Positions 50,131 through 58,955 of a stretch of 64,000 nucleotides of DNA are shown one piece after another. The position numbers and the translations under genes were made by a program. A model generated the notes under the pieces. It saw only the letters and a list, made by a program, of their open reading frames with translations, made no database searches and was not told the origin of the DNA. Each line of letters starts with the position of its first letter. Within the stretch, counting starts at the first letter, position 1. Source of the DNA: Microbacteriaceae bacterium (GTDB lineage: Bacteria; Actinomycetota; Actinomycetes; Actinomycetales; Microbacteriaceae); assembly GCA_025465095.1 (NCBI GenBank), contig JAODME010000012.1, forward strand, positions 124,001-188,000, in the 5' to 3' direction.

Positions 50131-50745
50131 ATGGAAACCCCGCCCATCACGGCTCTTGCCCTCGTCTGCACGCTCACCCCGTCTCCGGAGCCGTCGAGCA
50201 CCGAACTGCTCGCCGACCAGGTCCTGGAGGCGCTCGCCGCCCATGGCGTCACCGGAGACAAGATCCGCGTTGTCGATCACGACGTCAGGCCCGGCGTGAA
50301 GACCGACATGGGGGAAGGGGACGCCTGGCCCGCCTTGCGCGAGCGGGTTCTCGCCGCAGACATCCTGCTCCTCGCCTCACCGACCTGGATGGGGCACATG
50401 TCGAGCATCGCTCAGCGCGTCCTCGAGCGGTTGGACGCCGACCTGTCGATCACCGACGACACAGGGCGCCCTCACCTTTACGACAAGGTAGGCATCGTCG
50501 CTGTGGTCGGCAATGAGGATGGCGCCCACAAGATCACCGCAGACCTCTTTCAAGCACTCAACGACGTCGGCTACACGATTCCGGCGCAGGGCGGCACCTA
50601 CTGGAACGGAGAGGCCATGCACACCACCGACTACAAGGACCTCGACGAGACTCCGGATGCCACGGCCAGCACCACGGCGGGTGTGGCAGCGAACGCGGCC
50701 CACCTCGCAGCTGTGCTGAGGGTCTCGGCCTACCCCTCCTCCTGA
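50131..50745 (+). CDS. Flavodoxin-family NAD(P)H oxidoreductase
   Basis: 204 residues. The FMN-binding loop is LTPSPEPSSTELLADQVLEAL, followed by ILLLASPTWMGHMSSIAQRVLERLDAD, the second flavin loop of the NADPH-dependent FMN reductase/WrbA-like group, and AVVGNEDGAHKITADLFQALNDVGY. AAGACT lies 6 bases before the ATG. It could reduce quinones or nitro compounds; no partner protein is adjacent. Confidence 0.86.
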   Translation: METPPITALALVCTLTPSPEPSSTELLADQVLEALAAHGVTGDKIRVVDHDVRPGVKTDMGEGDAWPALRERVLAADILLLASPTWMGHMSSIAQRVLERLDADLSITDDTGRPHLYDKVGIVAVVGNEDGAHKITADLFQALNDVGYTIPAQGGTYWNGEAMHTTDYKDLDETPDATASTTAGVAANAAHLAAVLRVSAYPSS

Positions 50746-50882
50746 CCGCCATTGTTCCCCAGGCGGATGCCGACTTCGCGTATGACGCGCGACTGATCGT
50801 CGCCGCCGAGGAGAGGGGGCTTCGCACGCTGCGCCGGGTTTGTCTTCGGGGACATCCTTGGCTCCGGACGTGCGCACCCGCA

Positions 50883-50888
50883 TAGGCT
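50883..50888 (+). promoter_or_regulatory. Leaderless -10 (TAGGCT) of kynU
   Basis: TAGGCT, then 6 bases (GTGCAT), then the ATG at 50895. The in-frame GTG at 50889 starts within the gap and is excluded as start on such a transcript. Confidence 0.55.
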
Positions 50889-50894
50889 GTGCAT

Positions 50895-52100
50895 ATGAAG
50901 ACCTCGACTGAGCTCGACTCCGCCGACCCGCTCGCCCGCTATCGCGACCGCTTCCTACGCGACAGCGACGTGGTGTCCTACCTCGACGGCAACTCCCTCG
51001 GCCGCCCGCTCCTCGCAAGCATCGAGCGGATGCAGAGCTTCCTCACTGAACAGTGGGGCGGCCGACTCGTCCGGGGCTGGGACGAGGGCTGGCTGGATCT
51101 GCCCGCCCGAATCGGCGACGACCTCGGTCGCGTGGCGCTCGGCGCCGCGCCCGGGCAGATTGTCGTCGGGGACTCGACCACGGTGCTGCTCTACAAGCTC
51201 ATCCGCGCTGCGGTCGAGGCCAGACCCGATCGCACAGAAATCATCATCGACAGGGACAGCTTCCCCACCGATCGGTACGTAGTCGAGGGAATCGCCGCGG
51301 AACGCGGGCTCACCGTGACCTGGCTCGGGTCGAAGGGTGGTCAGCCTTCGGATTCGGGAGTGACGGCGAGATCTCTCACGAAGAAGCTGACCGACAACAC
51401 GGCGGTGCTCGTGTTGAGCCACGTCGCCTACCGCTCCGGCTACCTCGCCGAGGTTCCGGCAATCACCGCGCTCGCTCACGAGGCGGGCGCCCTCGTCGTC
51501 TGGGATCTGAGCCACTCCGTCGGAGTCGTGCCCACATCGCTCGACGAGTGGGGTGTCGATCTCGCGGTCGGCTGCACTTACAAGTACCTGAGCGGCGGGC
51601 CCGGCTCGCCCGCCTTCGCTTATGTCCGATCGAACTTGCAGGGCGAACTTCGGCAGCCGATCCAGGGCTGGCTCGGCGCGAAGGTCCCCTTCGACATGAC
51701 CCAGGGCTACACCCCGGCAGATGGCATCCGTGGATTCACGAGCGGCACGCCTCCGATCATCGGGATGCTCGCCCTGCAGGACATGATCGCGCTCATCGAA
51801 GAGGTCGGCATCGACGCTATCCGCGCGAAGTCGGTCGCGCTCACCGAATTCGCCATCGCGCTCGCCGACGACCTGCTGCCGGATGCCCGTCTCGCCTCAC
51901 CGCGCGAAGCTGAGCATCGGGGCTCACACATCACCCTCGATCGGGACGGCTTCGACAAGGTGGTGCCGAAGCTTTGGGCGCAGGGGGTCATTCCCGATTT
52001 CAGGGCGCCGAACGGCATCCGGGTCGGGCTCGCCCCATTGTCGACGAGCTTCACCGAGGTGGAGCTCGGAATGTTCGCGATACGGCACCCCGGCCACTGA
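50895..52100 (+). CDS. kynU: Kynureninase-like PLP enzyme
   Basis: 401 residues. Features of kynureninase include YLDGNSLGRPLLASIERMQSFLTEQWGGRLVRGWDEGWLDLPARIGDDLGRVALGA, VVGDSTTVLLYKLIRA, VLSHVAYRSGYLAEVPAI, VWDLSHSVGVVP and the Schiff-base Lys230 (GCTYKYLSGGPGSPAF). It cleaves kynurenine or 3-hydroxykynurenine to anthranilates and alanine. No tryptophan dioxygenase or kynurenine formamidase gene is nearby, so it may use imported or spontaneously formed kynurenine, or the other steps are elsewhere. Confidence 0.9.
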   Translation: MKTSTELDSADPLARYRDRFLRDSDVVSYLDGNSLGRPLLASIERMQSFLTEQWGGRLVRGWDEGWLDLPARIGDDLGRVALGAAPGQIVVGDSTTVLLYKLIRAAVEARPDRTEIIIDRDSFPTDRYVVEGIAAERGLTVTWLGSKGGQPSDSGVTARSLTKKLTDNTAVLVLSHVAYRSGYLAEVPAITALAHEAGALVVWDLSHSVGVVPTSLDEWGVDLAVGCTYKYLSGGPGSPAFAYVRSNLQGELRQPIQGWLGAKVPFDMTQGYTPADGIRGFTSGTPPIIGMLALQDMIALIEEVGIDAIRAKSVALTEFAIALADDLLPDARLASPREAEHRGSHITLDRDGFDKVVPKLWAQGVIPDFRAPNGIRVGLAPLSTSFTEVELGMFAIRHPGH

Positions 52101-52108
52101 CCGACCCC

Positions 52109-52540
52109 TCAGGAAAGAGGCTTGAGCAACACGAGCGGAATCTCTCGATTTGTGCGCCTCTGGTATCGCGCGTAGTTGGGGTGATTAGCGGTGATCTGCG
52201 GCCAGAGTTGCGCCCGCTCCTCCGGAGTAGCGATGCGCGCCGTCATCCGCACCGGTACGCCCCCGTTCATCGCGACCGCGACTCGCGGCTCGTCGCGCAG
52301 ATTGTGCAGCCAGGACGGATGCCTGTCGTCGCCGCCACGCGAGGCGACGACGACGTAAGCGTCGCCGACCCGCATCGGGGCCGTGAGGAGGGTCAAGCGA
52401 GGCCGCCCGCTGCGGCGCCCGATCGTCGTGAGCTCGAGTACCTGCATACCCAACGCGTTCCAGCCGAGCCGCCCGCCGCTGACACCCAGAGCGAGCCGAT
52501 GAATCGAGTTCATTGCTTTCAGGGCGAAGTCTGAGGGCAC
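52109..52540 (-). CDS. F420-dependent (Ddn-type) nitroreductase-family protein
   Basis: 143 residues, the typical length. The split-barrel deazaflavin oxidoreductase pattern is present: VLELTTIGRRSGRPRLTLLTAPMRVGDAYVVVASRGGDDRHPSWLHNLRDEPRVAVAMNG, with the HPSWLHNL motif characteristic of Ddn/FGDR relatives. This implies that the organism may use cofactor F420. GTG start with TAGACT 6 bases upstream. Convergent with kynU by 8 bases. Confidence 0.9.
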   Translation of the reverse strand: MPSDFALKAMNSIHRLALGVSGGRLGWNALGMQVLELTTIGRRSGRPRLTLLTAPMRVGDAYVVVASRGGDDRHPSWLHNLRDEPRVAVAMNGGVPVRMTARIATPEERAQLWPQITANHPNYARYQRRTNREIPLVLLKPLS

Positions 52541-52546
52541 GCCCCG

Positions 52547-52552
52547 AGTCTA
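52547..52552 (-). promoter_or_regulatory. Leaderless -10 (TAGACT) of the Ddn-type gene
   Basis: TAGACT on the minus strand, 6 bases, then the GTG at 52540. Confidence 0.55.
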
Positions 52553-52660
52553 CGGACCGGTTCGAGCCGGAGTGAGGGTCAGTCTGAATTGTGAGTCACG
52601 GGAACCCGGCGGCCGAGCGGCGGTCAGGCGGGCGCAGAGCGGCCACCCGATAATGGAGGC

Positions 52661-53173
52661 ATGAACAGCAGCCCCGCCCCGCTCGAGGTCACCCGACGAA
52701 CCCGGCACATCCCGTTCTCACCGAGAGCCCTCTACCGCACGATGGCGGTCGCGGAGGCCGTCACTTGGACGCTCCTGATCGCCGGGATGGTCCTCAAGTA
52801 CGCACTGCAGGCCGGCGGCCTCGGCGTGCAGGTGGGCGGGTTCCTGCACGGGCTCGTCTTTCTCGCCTACGCGATGGCGGCCGTGTTCGTCGGGGTGAAC
52901 CAGCGCTGGAGCGCGCGACTCATGGGAGCCGCGGTGGTCAGCGCGGTCGTGCCCTACGCAACGATCCCGTTCGGCCGATGGCTCGAGCGGCGGCAGAGAC
53001 TCGATGGGCCGTGGCGCACGACCGGCACCGACGATCCGCGGGATCGTGGGGTGCTCGACACGCTGCTGCGCTGGGTGCTCAACCGTCCCGTGCTGCTCGT
53101 TGTGCTCTTCGTCGTCGGTCTCACGATCGTGATGGCCACCCTTCTCGTGATCGGTCCTCCCGGCGGCCGGTGA
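52661..53173 (+). CDS. DUF3817 integral membrane protein
   Basis: 170 residues with three or four membrane helices: one at about 27-47 (AVAEAVTWTLLIAGMVLKYAL), two more at about 53-105, a basic loop with FGRWLERRQRL, and a last one near the C-terminus (PVLLVVLFVVGLTIVMATLLV). The start RTMAVAEAVTWTLLIAGM and GGFLHGLVFLAYA match the DUF3817 pattern common in actinobacteria. GATAAT followed by GGAGGC sits 6 bases before the ATG, which could serve as -10 or ribosome-binding site. Confidence 0.87.
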   Translation: MNSSPAPLEVTRRTRHIPFSPRALYRTMAVAEAVTWTLLIAGMVLKYALQAGGLGVQVGGFLHGLVFLAYAMAAVFVGVNQRWSARLMGAAVVSAVVPYATIPFGRWLERRQRLDGPWRTTGTDDPRDRGVLDTLLRWVLNRPVLLVVLFVVGLTIVMATLLVIGPPGGR

Positions 53174-53307
53174 GCGTACGCGGCGGCAGGCGAGCGAGCC
53201 AGCCAAGGGTCGGCGTCGGCGTCGGGTGTGCCTGTTCGAGCCCGCACCCTCGACGCGAGCGCACACACGTGGGCGACGGGCGTCGTCGCGTGCCGTGCCG
53301 CCCAGTG

Positions 53308-54153
53308 TCAGCGCGAGCTGATCTGAGAGAACTTGCGAATCGACAGCGGCACGAATACCGAGAGCAGCACGACGATGCCGATGAGCACCGTCAGCACGGG
53401 ATTCTGCTGCGTCCACGTGTCCGGCACCGGAGTCTGCGGCGGCACGTTACCGAACAGCTCGCGCGCGGCCTGCACGAGTGCCGACACCGGGTTGTACTCG
53501 GCGAAGACGCGCAATGGGGTGGGCAGGTTCTCGCTCGGAACGAAGGCGTTCGAGATGAAGGTGAGCGGGAACAGCACGAGGAACGACACGTTGTTGATCA
53601 CCTCGGGACTGCGCACGCTCATGCCGATGAAGGCCATCACCCAGGAGAACGCGTAGGCGAACAGCAGCAGCAGTGCTATGGCGGCGATCGCCTCCAGCGG
53701 ACTCGAGCGCACCCGCCATCCGACCACCAGACCGGTCGCGATCATCACGAGCATCGAGATGCCATTGATGAGCAGGTCACCGTTGGTGCGCCCGACGAGG
53801 ACCGCCGACGGGCTCATCGGCAGGGTGCGGAAACGGTCGATGATGCCCTCTTTGAGGTCTTGCGCCATCGCCGACCCCGAGTAGGTCGACCCGAACACCA
53901 CGGTCTGAGCGAAGATCCCGGCCATGATGAATTCCTTGTAGTCGCTGCCAGGAATGTCGATACTGCCGGCGTACACGTAGCTGAACAGCAGCACGAACAT
54001 GATCGGCTGCAGCGTCGTGAACACGAGGATGTCTGGCACCCGCTTGATCTTTATCAGATTGCGGCGGGTGGTGATCCAGCCGTCGGAGAACCAGGATGCC
54101 GTGGACGCCGCGCGTGGCGCACCGGTGGCCGGTTCTCTGACCGCCGTCGTCAT
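53308..54153 (-). CDS. ABC-2 transporter permease (DrrB-type)
   Basis: 281 residues, six predicted helices. The DrrB/ABC-2 pattern includes RRNLIKIKRVPDILVFTTLQPIMFVLLFSYVYAGSI, ELKEGIIDRFRTLPMSP-like (DLKEGIIDRFRTLPMSPSAVLVGR) and LVLFPLTFISNAFVPSENLP. It pairs with the upstream ATPase through an overlap of start and stop codons. In antibiotic producers DrrAB exports anthracyclines; in other actinobacteria the pair is a general drug or lipid exporter. Confidence 0.92.
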   Translation of the reverse strand: MTTAVREPATGAPRAASTASWFSDGWITTRRNLIKIKRVPDILVFTTLQPIMFVLLFSYVYAGSIDIPGSDYKEFIMAGIFAQTVVFGSTYSGSAMAQDLKEGIIDRFRTLPMSPSAVLVGRTNGDLLINGISMLVMIATGLVVGWRVRSSPLEAIAAIALLLLFAYAFSWVMAFIGMSVRSPEVINNVSFLVLFPLTFISNAFVPSENLPTPLRVFAEYNPVSALVQAARELFGNVPPQTPVPDTWTQQNPVLTVLIGIVVLLSVFVPLSIRKFSQISSR

Positions 54154-55130
54154 GATGCCTTCTCCTTCTCGTCATCGGCGCTCGCCGAATGCCCGGTGAG
54201 CTGAAGGAACACGTCGTCGAGGGTGGGTCGCTGCATTCCCGCGTCGTGCAACCGGATGCCGTCGCGCTCGACCTGCCCGAGCACCGCCTGCAGTGCCGTC
54301 GGACCATTCGCGACGGTGACGGCGAGAGTTCGCCGGTCGGAGGAGACCTCGGGTGCGGCGGTACCGACCGAGCGGAGGATAGCGACGGCCGCATCGCTGT
54401 CGCCTTCGCTGACCAGGCTCAGCTCGACCCGCTGGCCGCCAATCGACGACTTCAGCTCGTCTGAGGTGCCCTGGGCGATCACCGTTCCGTGATCGATCAC
54501 CGCGATGTCGTCAGCGAGCCGATCGGCTTCCTCCAGGTACTGTGTCGTGAGCAGCACGGTCGTGCCCTGGGCGACGAGCCGCGTGATGATGTCCCACAGG
54601 CCGAGCCGGCTGCGTGGGTCGAGTCCGGTGGTCGGCTCATCGAGGAAGAGCACCTGCGGATCGATGACCAGGGCGCCCGCCAGGTCGATGCGGCGGCGCA
54701 TGCCGCCCGAGAATCCCTTGACGGGGCGGTTCTGCGCCTCGGTGAGGTCGAACAGCTCGATGAGCTCCCGTGCTCGGCGGCGTGATGCCTTGGCGCCCAG
54801 ATGATAGAGCCGGCCAATCATGTCGAGATTCTCGAACCCGGTCAGATTCTCGTCGACCGCCGCGTACTGGCCCGAGACGCCGATCATCCGTCGAATCTGA
54901 TCGCCGTCCGTTTGAACGTCTATCCCGTCGATCGTCGCGGTTCCGGAATCGGGACGGATGAGCGTTGTCAGCACCTTCACCGCCGTGGTCTTGCCCGCCC
55001 CGTTCGGCCCGAGGAGCGCGGTGACCGTGCCCTGCGGTACGGAGAGGCTGAGCCCGTCGAGGGCATGGACAGCCGGAGCGCCCTTCGGCGTATAGGTTTT
55101 TGCCAAATCGTGCGCTTCGATGTAGGCCAT
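54150..55130 (-). CDS. ABC transporter ATP-binding protein, daunorubicin-resistance (DrrA) type
   Basis: 326 residues. Walker A LGPNGAGKTTAVKVL, Q-loop IGVSGQYAAVDENLTG, signature KGFSGGMRRRIDLAGAL, Walker B VLFLDEPTTGLDPRSR, and TQYLEEADRLADDIAVIDHG. The ISGQYAAVDE and TTGLDPRSR stretches are diagnostic for DrrA. The C-terminal ~90 residues regulate coupling to DrrB. The ATG at 55130 has TATCTT exactly 6 bases upstream. Confidence 0.94.
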   Translation of the reverse strand: MAYIEAHDLAKTYTPKGAPAVHALDGLSLSVPQGTVTALLGPNGAGKTTAVKVLTTLIRPDSGTATIDGIDVQTDGDQIRRMIGVSGQYAAVDENLTGFENLDMIGRLYHLGAKASRRRARELIELFDLTEAQNRPVKGFSGGMRRRIDLAGALVIDPQVLFLDEPTTGLDPRSRLGLWDIITRLVAQGTTVLLTTQYLEEADRLADDIAVIDHGTVIAQGTSDELKSSIGGQRVELSLVSEGDSDAAVAILRSVGTAAPEVSSDRRTLAVTVANGPTALQAVLGQVERDGIRLHDAGMQRPTLDDVFLQLTGHSASADDEKEKAS

Positions 55131-55136
55131 GTGCAG

Positions 55137-55142
55137 AAGATA
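55137..55142 (-). promoter_or_regulatory. Leaderless -10 (TATCTT) of the drrAB-type operon
   Basis: TATCTT on the minus strand, 6 bases, then the ATG at 55130. The remaining ~255 bases to the divergent flavoprotein gene show no further ORF with start signals. Confidence 0.55.
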
Positions 55143-55398
55143 GCGGACGCCGGTGACATCGGAATGTCGCGCTGATCGCGCTGATCGCTCCTTCGAGATC
55201 AAGTCGAGGACGGGGTCGGTCATCGGACATTCTCCGCCGGACCGGTGACGTTGGCAACAGAATGCTCGGGGCGCGGTCACGGCGACCAATAGCCCAGCAC
55301 GCGAATGCTCCTTCTGCTCGTGGCCCCGGCTCACCCGCCCGGACCCGCGCCGCGCCGATCGCGTAGCGTGGGAGACGAGCCGTCGACCGGAGGATTCC

Positions 55399-56820
55399 AT
55401 GCCTGCTGAAACCGCTGAAACGCAAGACCGCTTCGATGTCGCCGTGATCGGTGCGGGACCCGCCGGCACCGCCGCCGCTCTGCGTGCTGCCGAGCTCGGC
55501 GCCCGCGTCGTGGTACTCGAGGCCGATCGCACGGGCGGAACCTGCGTCAACACCGGTTGCGTACCTACCAGGGTGCTCGCCCGCACGGCGCGGATGATGC
55601 GTGAGGTGCGCACCGCGAACGACTACGGCATCCGGGTGACCGACCAGCGGCTCGAATGGGCGGTGACGGTCGACCGTGTCGAGGAACGCGTGGAACGCGT
55701 CCGCTCGATCAAGAGCGAGGCGCGCCGATTCGCGCAGGCCGGTGTCGAACTGATCCTCGAAGGACGAGCCAGATTCGCCGATGCCGCCACCCTCGTTCTG
55801 GACAGCGGGCGCCGCATCACGGCGGACTCGTTCCTCGTCTGCGTCGGCGGGCACTCGCGGCGACTGCCCGTGCCGGGCGCCGAACTCGCGACCGTTCCGG
55901 AGGACGTGCTGACGCTGTCGCCGCTGCCCAACCGTGTCGCGATCATCGGCGCCGGCAACACAGGGGCGCAGTTGACCACGATCTTCAGCTCCTTCGGCGC
56001 GCGAGTGACCCTGCTCGACGTCGCCCCGAGAATCCTGATGCCCTCCGATGCGGAGATCTCGGCAACCGTCGCGGCGGCGTTCACCGCGCAAGGAGTGACC
56101 GTTCGCACCGGGATCGACACCGTAGAGAGGTTGGTGCGGGAGCCGGACGGCTCGATCGCCCTGACATGGCGGGAGGACGGGCATCCCCGATCCGTCGCCG
56201 TCGACGCCGTCATCATGGCGACCGGCTGGCCCGCGGATGTGGAGGACCTCGGCCTCGAGAACGCGGGGATCGAGGTGGAGCGGTCGGCGATCCCGGTGGA
56301 CCAGTACTTCCGCAGCGCGGTGCCGCACATCTTCGCCGTCGGCGACGCGAACGGTCGGGACATGCTCGTGCAGGCTGCACAGTTCGAGGGTGAGGCCGCG
56401 GCCGAGAACGCGGTGCTCGGGGCGAACCGGCGCACCCCGCACCATCTGCTTCCGGCCGGCGGGTTCACTGACCCCGACTACGCGGGGGTAGGGCTCACGG
56501 AGGAGCAGGCACGCGCGCGTGACCCGCGCTGCGTCGTCTCACTCGTGCCGTACTCCGCGCTCGACCGCGCGGTGATCGACGACCGCGAACGCGGATTCCT
56601 CAAGCTCATCGCCGACCGCCGCCGCGAGCTCATCCTCGGCGCGCATGCCGTCGGCGAGAACGCCGTCGAGGTCATCCAGTCGGTCACTACGGCGATGGCG
56701 GCGGGAGTCGACGTGGCGACGCTCGCCAACGTGAAGTTCGCCTATCCGACCTACAGTGCGGTGATCGGGTTGGCGGCGCGGGGGTTGCTCGCTTCCGGGG
56801 ATGACCCGCCACTCGAGTAG
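55399..56820 (+). CDS. Dihydrolipoamide-dehydrogenase/mercuric-reductase-like flavoprotein, catalytic His missing
   Basis: 473 residues; GGAGGA lies before the ATG. FAD motif VAVIGAGPAGTAAALRA, redox-active Cys49/Cys54 in GGTCVNTGCVPTR, NAD(P) motif VAIIGAGNTGAQLTTIF and FAVGDANGRDMLVQAA are intact. In the dimerisation domain the usual HPT-x-S-E catalytic dyad is replaced by Tyr449 (FAYPTYS) and Ala454. It can therefore reduce its disulfide with NAD(P)H but should not act as a normal lipoamide or glutathione reductase. It may be a quinone or metal reductase. No E2 lipoyl protein is nearby. Confidence 0.88.
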   Translation: MPAETAETQDRFDVAVIGAGPAGTAAALRAAELGARVVVLEADRTGGTCVNTGCVPTRVLARTARMMREVRTANDYGIRVTDQRLEWAVTVDRVEERVERVRSIKSEARRFAQAGVELILEGRARFADAATLVLDSGRRITADSFLVCVGGHSRRLPVPGAELATVPEDVLTLSPLPNRVAIIGAGNTGAQLTTIFSSFGARVTLLDVAPRILMPSDAEISATVAAAFTAQGVTVRTGIDTVERLVREPDGSIALTWREDGHPRSVAVDAVIMATGWPADVEDLGLENAGIEVERSAIPVDQYFRSAVPHIFAVGDANGRDMLVQAAQFEGEAAAENAVLGANRRTPHHLLPAGGFTDPDYAGVGLTEEQARARDPRCVVSLVPYSALDRAVIDDRERGFLKLIADRRRELILGAHAVGENAVEVIQSVTTAMAAGVDVATLANVKFAYPTYSAVIGLAARGLLASGDDPPLE

Positions 56821-56929
56821 TGCGGTGCCGACGCCACTGTGCGACACCTGTCGGATAGCCGGCCCGAGCACGATACTAAGTGGATTCCCGAGCGCGCAGG
56901 TCTCGATTCATGGGTGGCGGCGACGCCGC

Positions 56930-58840
56930 TCACTCGGGCACGGCAACCAGCCGCGCCCGGAGCATCGCGAGCTGGCGGTTGAGTTCTTCGGGCACTTTGC
57001 CGTCAAATCCCGCGAAGAACTCTTCCGTCGAGTCGACCTCGGCGAGCCAGGACTCGCGGTCGACCTCGAATAGCTTCTCCAGGTCGCCGGCGCGCAGGCC
57101 GAGTCCTTCGAGGCTTAAACCCGACGGCGTGGGGGTGAGTCCGAGCGGTCCGTCGATCGCCGCGCGCTGCCCGTCGACGCGCTCAAGGATCCACGCGAGC
57201 ACGCGGGAGTTCTCGCCGAAGCCGGGCCAGAGGAACGAACCATCCGCGTCCTTGCGGAACCAGTTGACCTGGAAAATGCGCGGCATCCGTCCGCCCGGGC
57301 GCAGCTTCTGGCCCACGTCGAGCCAATGGGCGAAGTAGTCCGCCATGTTGTACCCGCAGAAGGGCAGCATCGCGAACGGGTCGCGGCGCAGTTCGCCGAC
57401 CGTTCCCTCCGCCGCAGCCGTCTGCTCGGAGGAGACCGTGGCGCCGAGGAACACGCCGTGCTCCCAGTCGCGGGCCTCGACGACGAGTGGCACGTTGGTC
57501 GCGCGGCGTCCGCCGAAGACGATGGCATCGACCACGACGCCCCGGGGGTCCTCCCAGTCGTCCGAGATCGTCGGGCACTGCCTGGCTGCGACTGTAAAGC
57601 GGGAGTTCGGGTGCGCGGCGGGAGTACCGGCATCCGGGCTCCAATCCTTGCCCTGCCAGTCGATCAGGTGATCCGGAGCATGTTTCGTCATCCCCTCCCA
57701 CCAGACGTCTCCGTCGTCACGCAGTGCGACGTTCGTGAAGATCGTGTTGCCCCACATCGTCTCCATCGCGGTGGCGTTCGTCGACATGCTGGTGCCCGGC
57801 GCGACCCCGAAGAACCCTGCCTCAGGGTTGATCGCTCGCAGGGTGCCGTCCGCTGCCGGATGCAGCCACGCGATGTCATCGCCGATGGTCTCGACCGTCC
57901 AGCCGGGAACTGTCGCCTTGAGCATGGCGAGATTGGTCTTGCCGCAAGCAGAAGGGAAGGCGGCGACGACGTGAAAGGCGCGGCCGCGCGGGTTGGTGAC
58001 TTTGAGAATGAGCATGTGCTCGGCGAGCCAGCCCTCCTCGAGCGCCATGGTCGAGGCAATGCGCAGGGCGAACGCCTTCTTGGCAAGCAGTGCGTTTCCG
58101 CCGTAGGCCGACCCGTATGACCAGATTTCCCGCGTTTCGGGGAAGTGGGAGATGTACTTGGTCGTGTTGCAGGGCCATGAAACATCGGCCTGTCCCGGGG
58201 CGAGGGGCACCCCGACGCTGTGGATCGCGGGAACCCACTTCGTTGTCGCCTCAATCTGCGCGAGGGCGGCCGACCCCATCCTGGTCATGATCGCGGTGCT
58301 CGCGACGACGTAGGGGGAGTCGGTGACCTGCACGCCCAGCCGGGCGAGTGGTGAGCCGACCGGGCCCATCGAGAACGGGACCACGTACATCGTCCGGCCG
58401 TGCATGCTGCCGGCGAACAGGCCGAGAAGGGTTGTCCGCATCTCGGCCGGGTCAGCCCAGTTGTTGGTGGGTCCGGAGGCCTCCTCGGTCTCGGAGCAGA
58501 TGAATGTGCGGTCCTCGACACGAGCGACGTCGTGCGGGTCGCTTCGCGCGAGAAAGCTGTACGGTCGGTGCTCCGGGTTCAGTTGAATGAGCGTGCCTTG
58601 CGTGACCATCAGGTGCACGAGACTGTCCCACTCCTGCGGCGAGCCATTGCACCACACGATCTCTTCGGGCTGGGTGAGGGCGGCGATGGACTCGACCCAC
58701 CGGACGACAGCAAGATCGGTACCGGACGGCGCGCTGCGTGCCATCAGGCTAGGAGCAAGCACGGCCCCTCGTGGTTGCGCGGCCGCCCCGGCAGGGGTCG
58801 CGCTCGGGGTGGTCGAGCGACTCAGGGTGGCACTGCTCAT
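56930..58840 (-). CDS. pckG: Phosphoenolpyruvate carboxykinase (GTP)
   Basis: 636 residues. It converts oxaloacetate and GTP to PEP, the gateway to gluconeogenesis. Motifs are [38 protein letters not shown]-like ([15 protein letters not shown]), the kinase-1a P-loop [14 protein letters not shown] with the reactive Cys, the metal motif TIGDDIAWL, and NWFRKD...[13 protein letters not shown] with the guanine-binding region. A ~40-residue low-complexity lead precedes the core. GAGAGGA is upstream of the ATG. It is divergent from the RamB-like regulator. Confidence 0.96.
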   Translation of the reverse strand: MSSATLSRSTTPSATPAGAAAQPRGAVLAPSLMARSAPSGTDLAVVRWVESIAALTQPEEIVWCNGSPQEWDSLVHLMVTQGTLIQLNPEHRPYSFLARSDPHDVARVEDRTFICSETEEASGPTNNWADPAEMRTTLLGLFAGSMHGRTMYVVPFSMGPVGSPLARLGVQVTDSPYVVASTAIMTRMGSAALAQIEATTKWVPAIHSVGVPLAPGQADVSWPCNTTKYISHFPETREIWSYGSAYGGNALLAKKAFALRIASTMALEEGWLAEHMLILKVTNPRGRAFHVVAAFPSACGKTNLAMLKATVPGWTVETIGDDIAWLHPAADGTLRAINPEAGFFGVAPGTSMSTNATAMETMWGNTIFTNVALRDDGDVWWEGMTKHAPDHLIDWQGKDWSPDAGTPAAHPNSRFTVAARQCPTISDDWEDPRGVVVDAIVFGGRRATNVPLVVEARDWEHGVFLGATVSSEQTAAAEGTVGELRRDPFAMLPFCGYNMADYFAHWLDVGQKLRPGGRMPRIFQVNWFRKDADGSFLWPGFGENSRVLAWILERVDGQRAAIDGPLGLTPTPSGLSLEGLGLRAGDLEKLFEVDRESWLAEVDSTEEFFAGFDGKVPEELNRQLAMLRARLVAVPE

Positions 58841-58922
58841 TGGAGGTCCTCTCGCGGGTCAAGAAACGGGTCTCTTTCATGATTCACCGATCCAGTCCTG
58901 GAATTGAACCCCCGTGAGTCAG

Positions 58923-58949
58923 CAATAAGTGCATATCTTTCGCTATTGT
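58923..58949 (+). promoter_or_regulatory. Leaderless -10 (TATTGT) of the ramB-like gene inside an inverted repeat
   Basis: TATTGT (58944-58949) ends 6 bases before the ATG at 58956. CAATA at 58923-58927 and TATTG at 58944-58948 form an inverted repeat with 16 bases between, in an AT-rich patch of an otherwise GC-rich region. It is a candidate autoregulatory site, and could also act on divergent pckG about 80 bases away. Confidence 0.5.
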
Positions 58950-58955
58950 CAAGCC

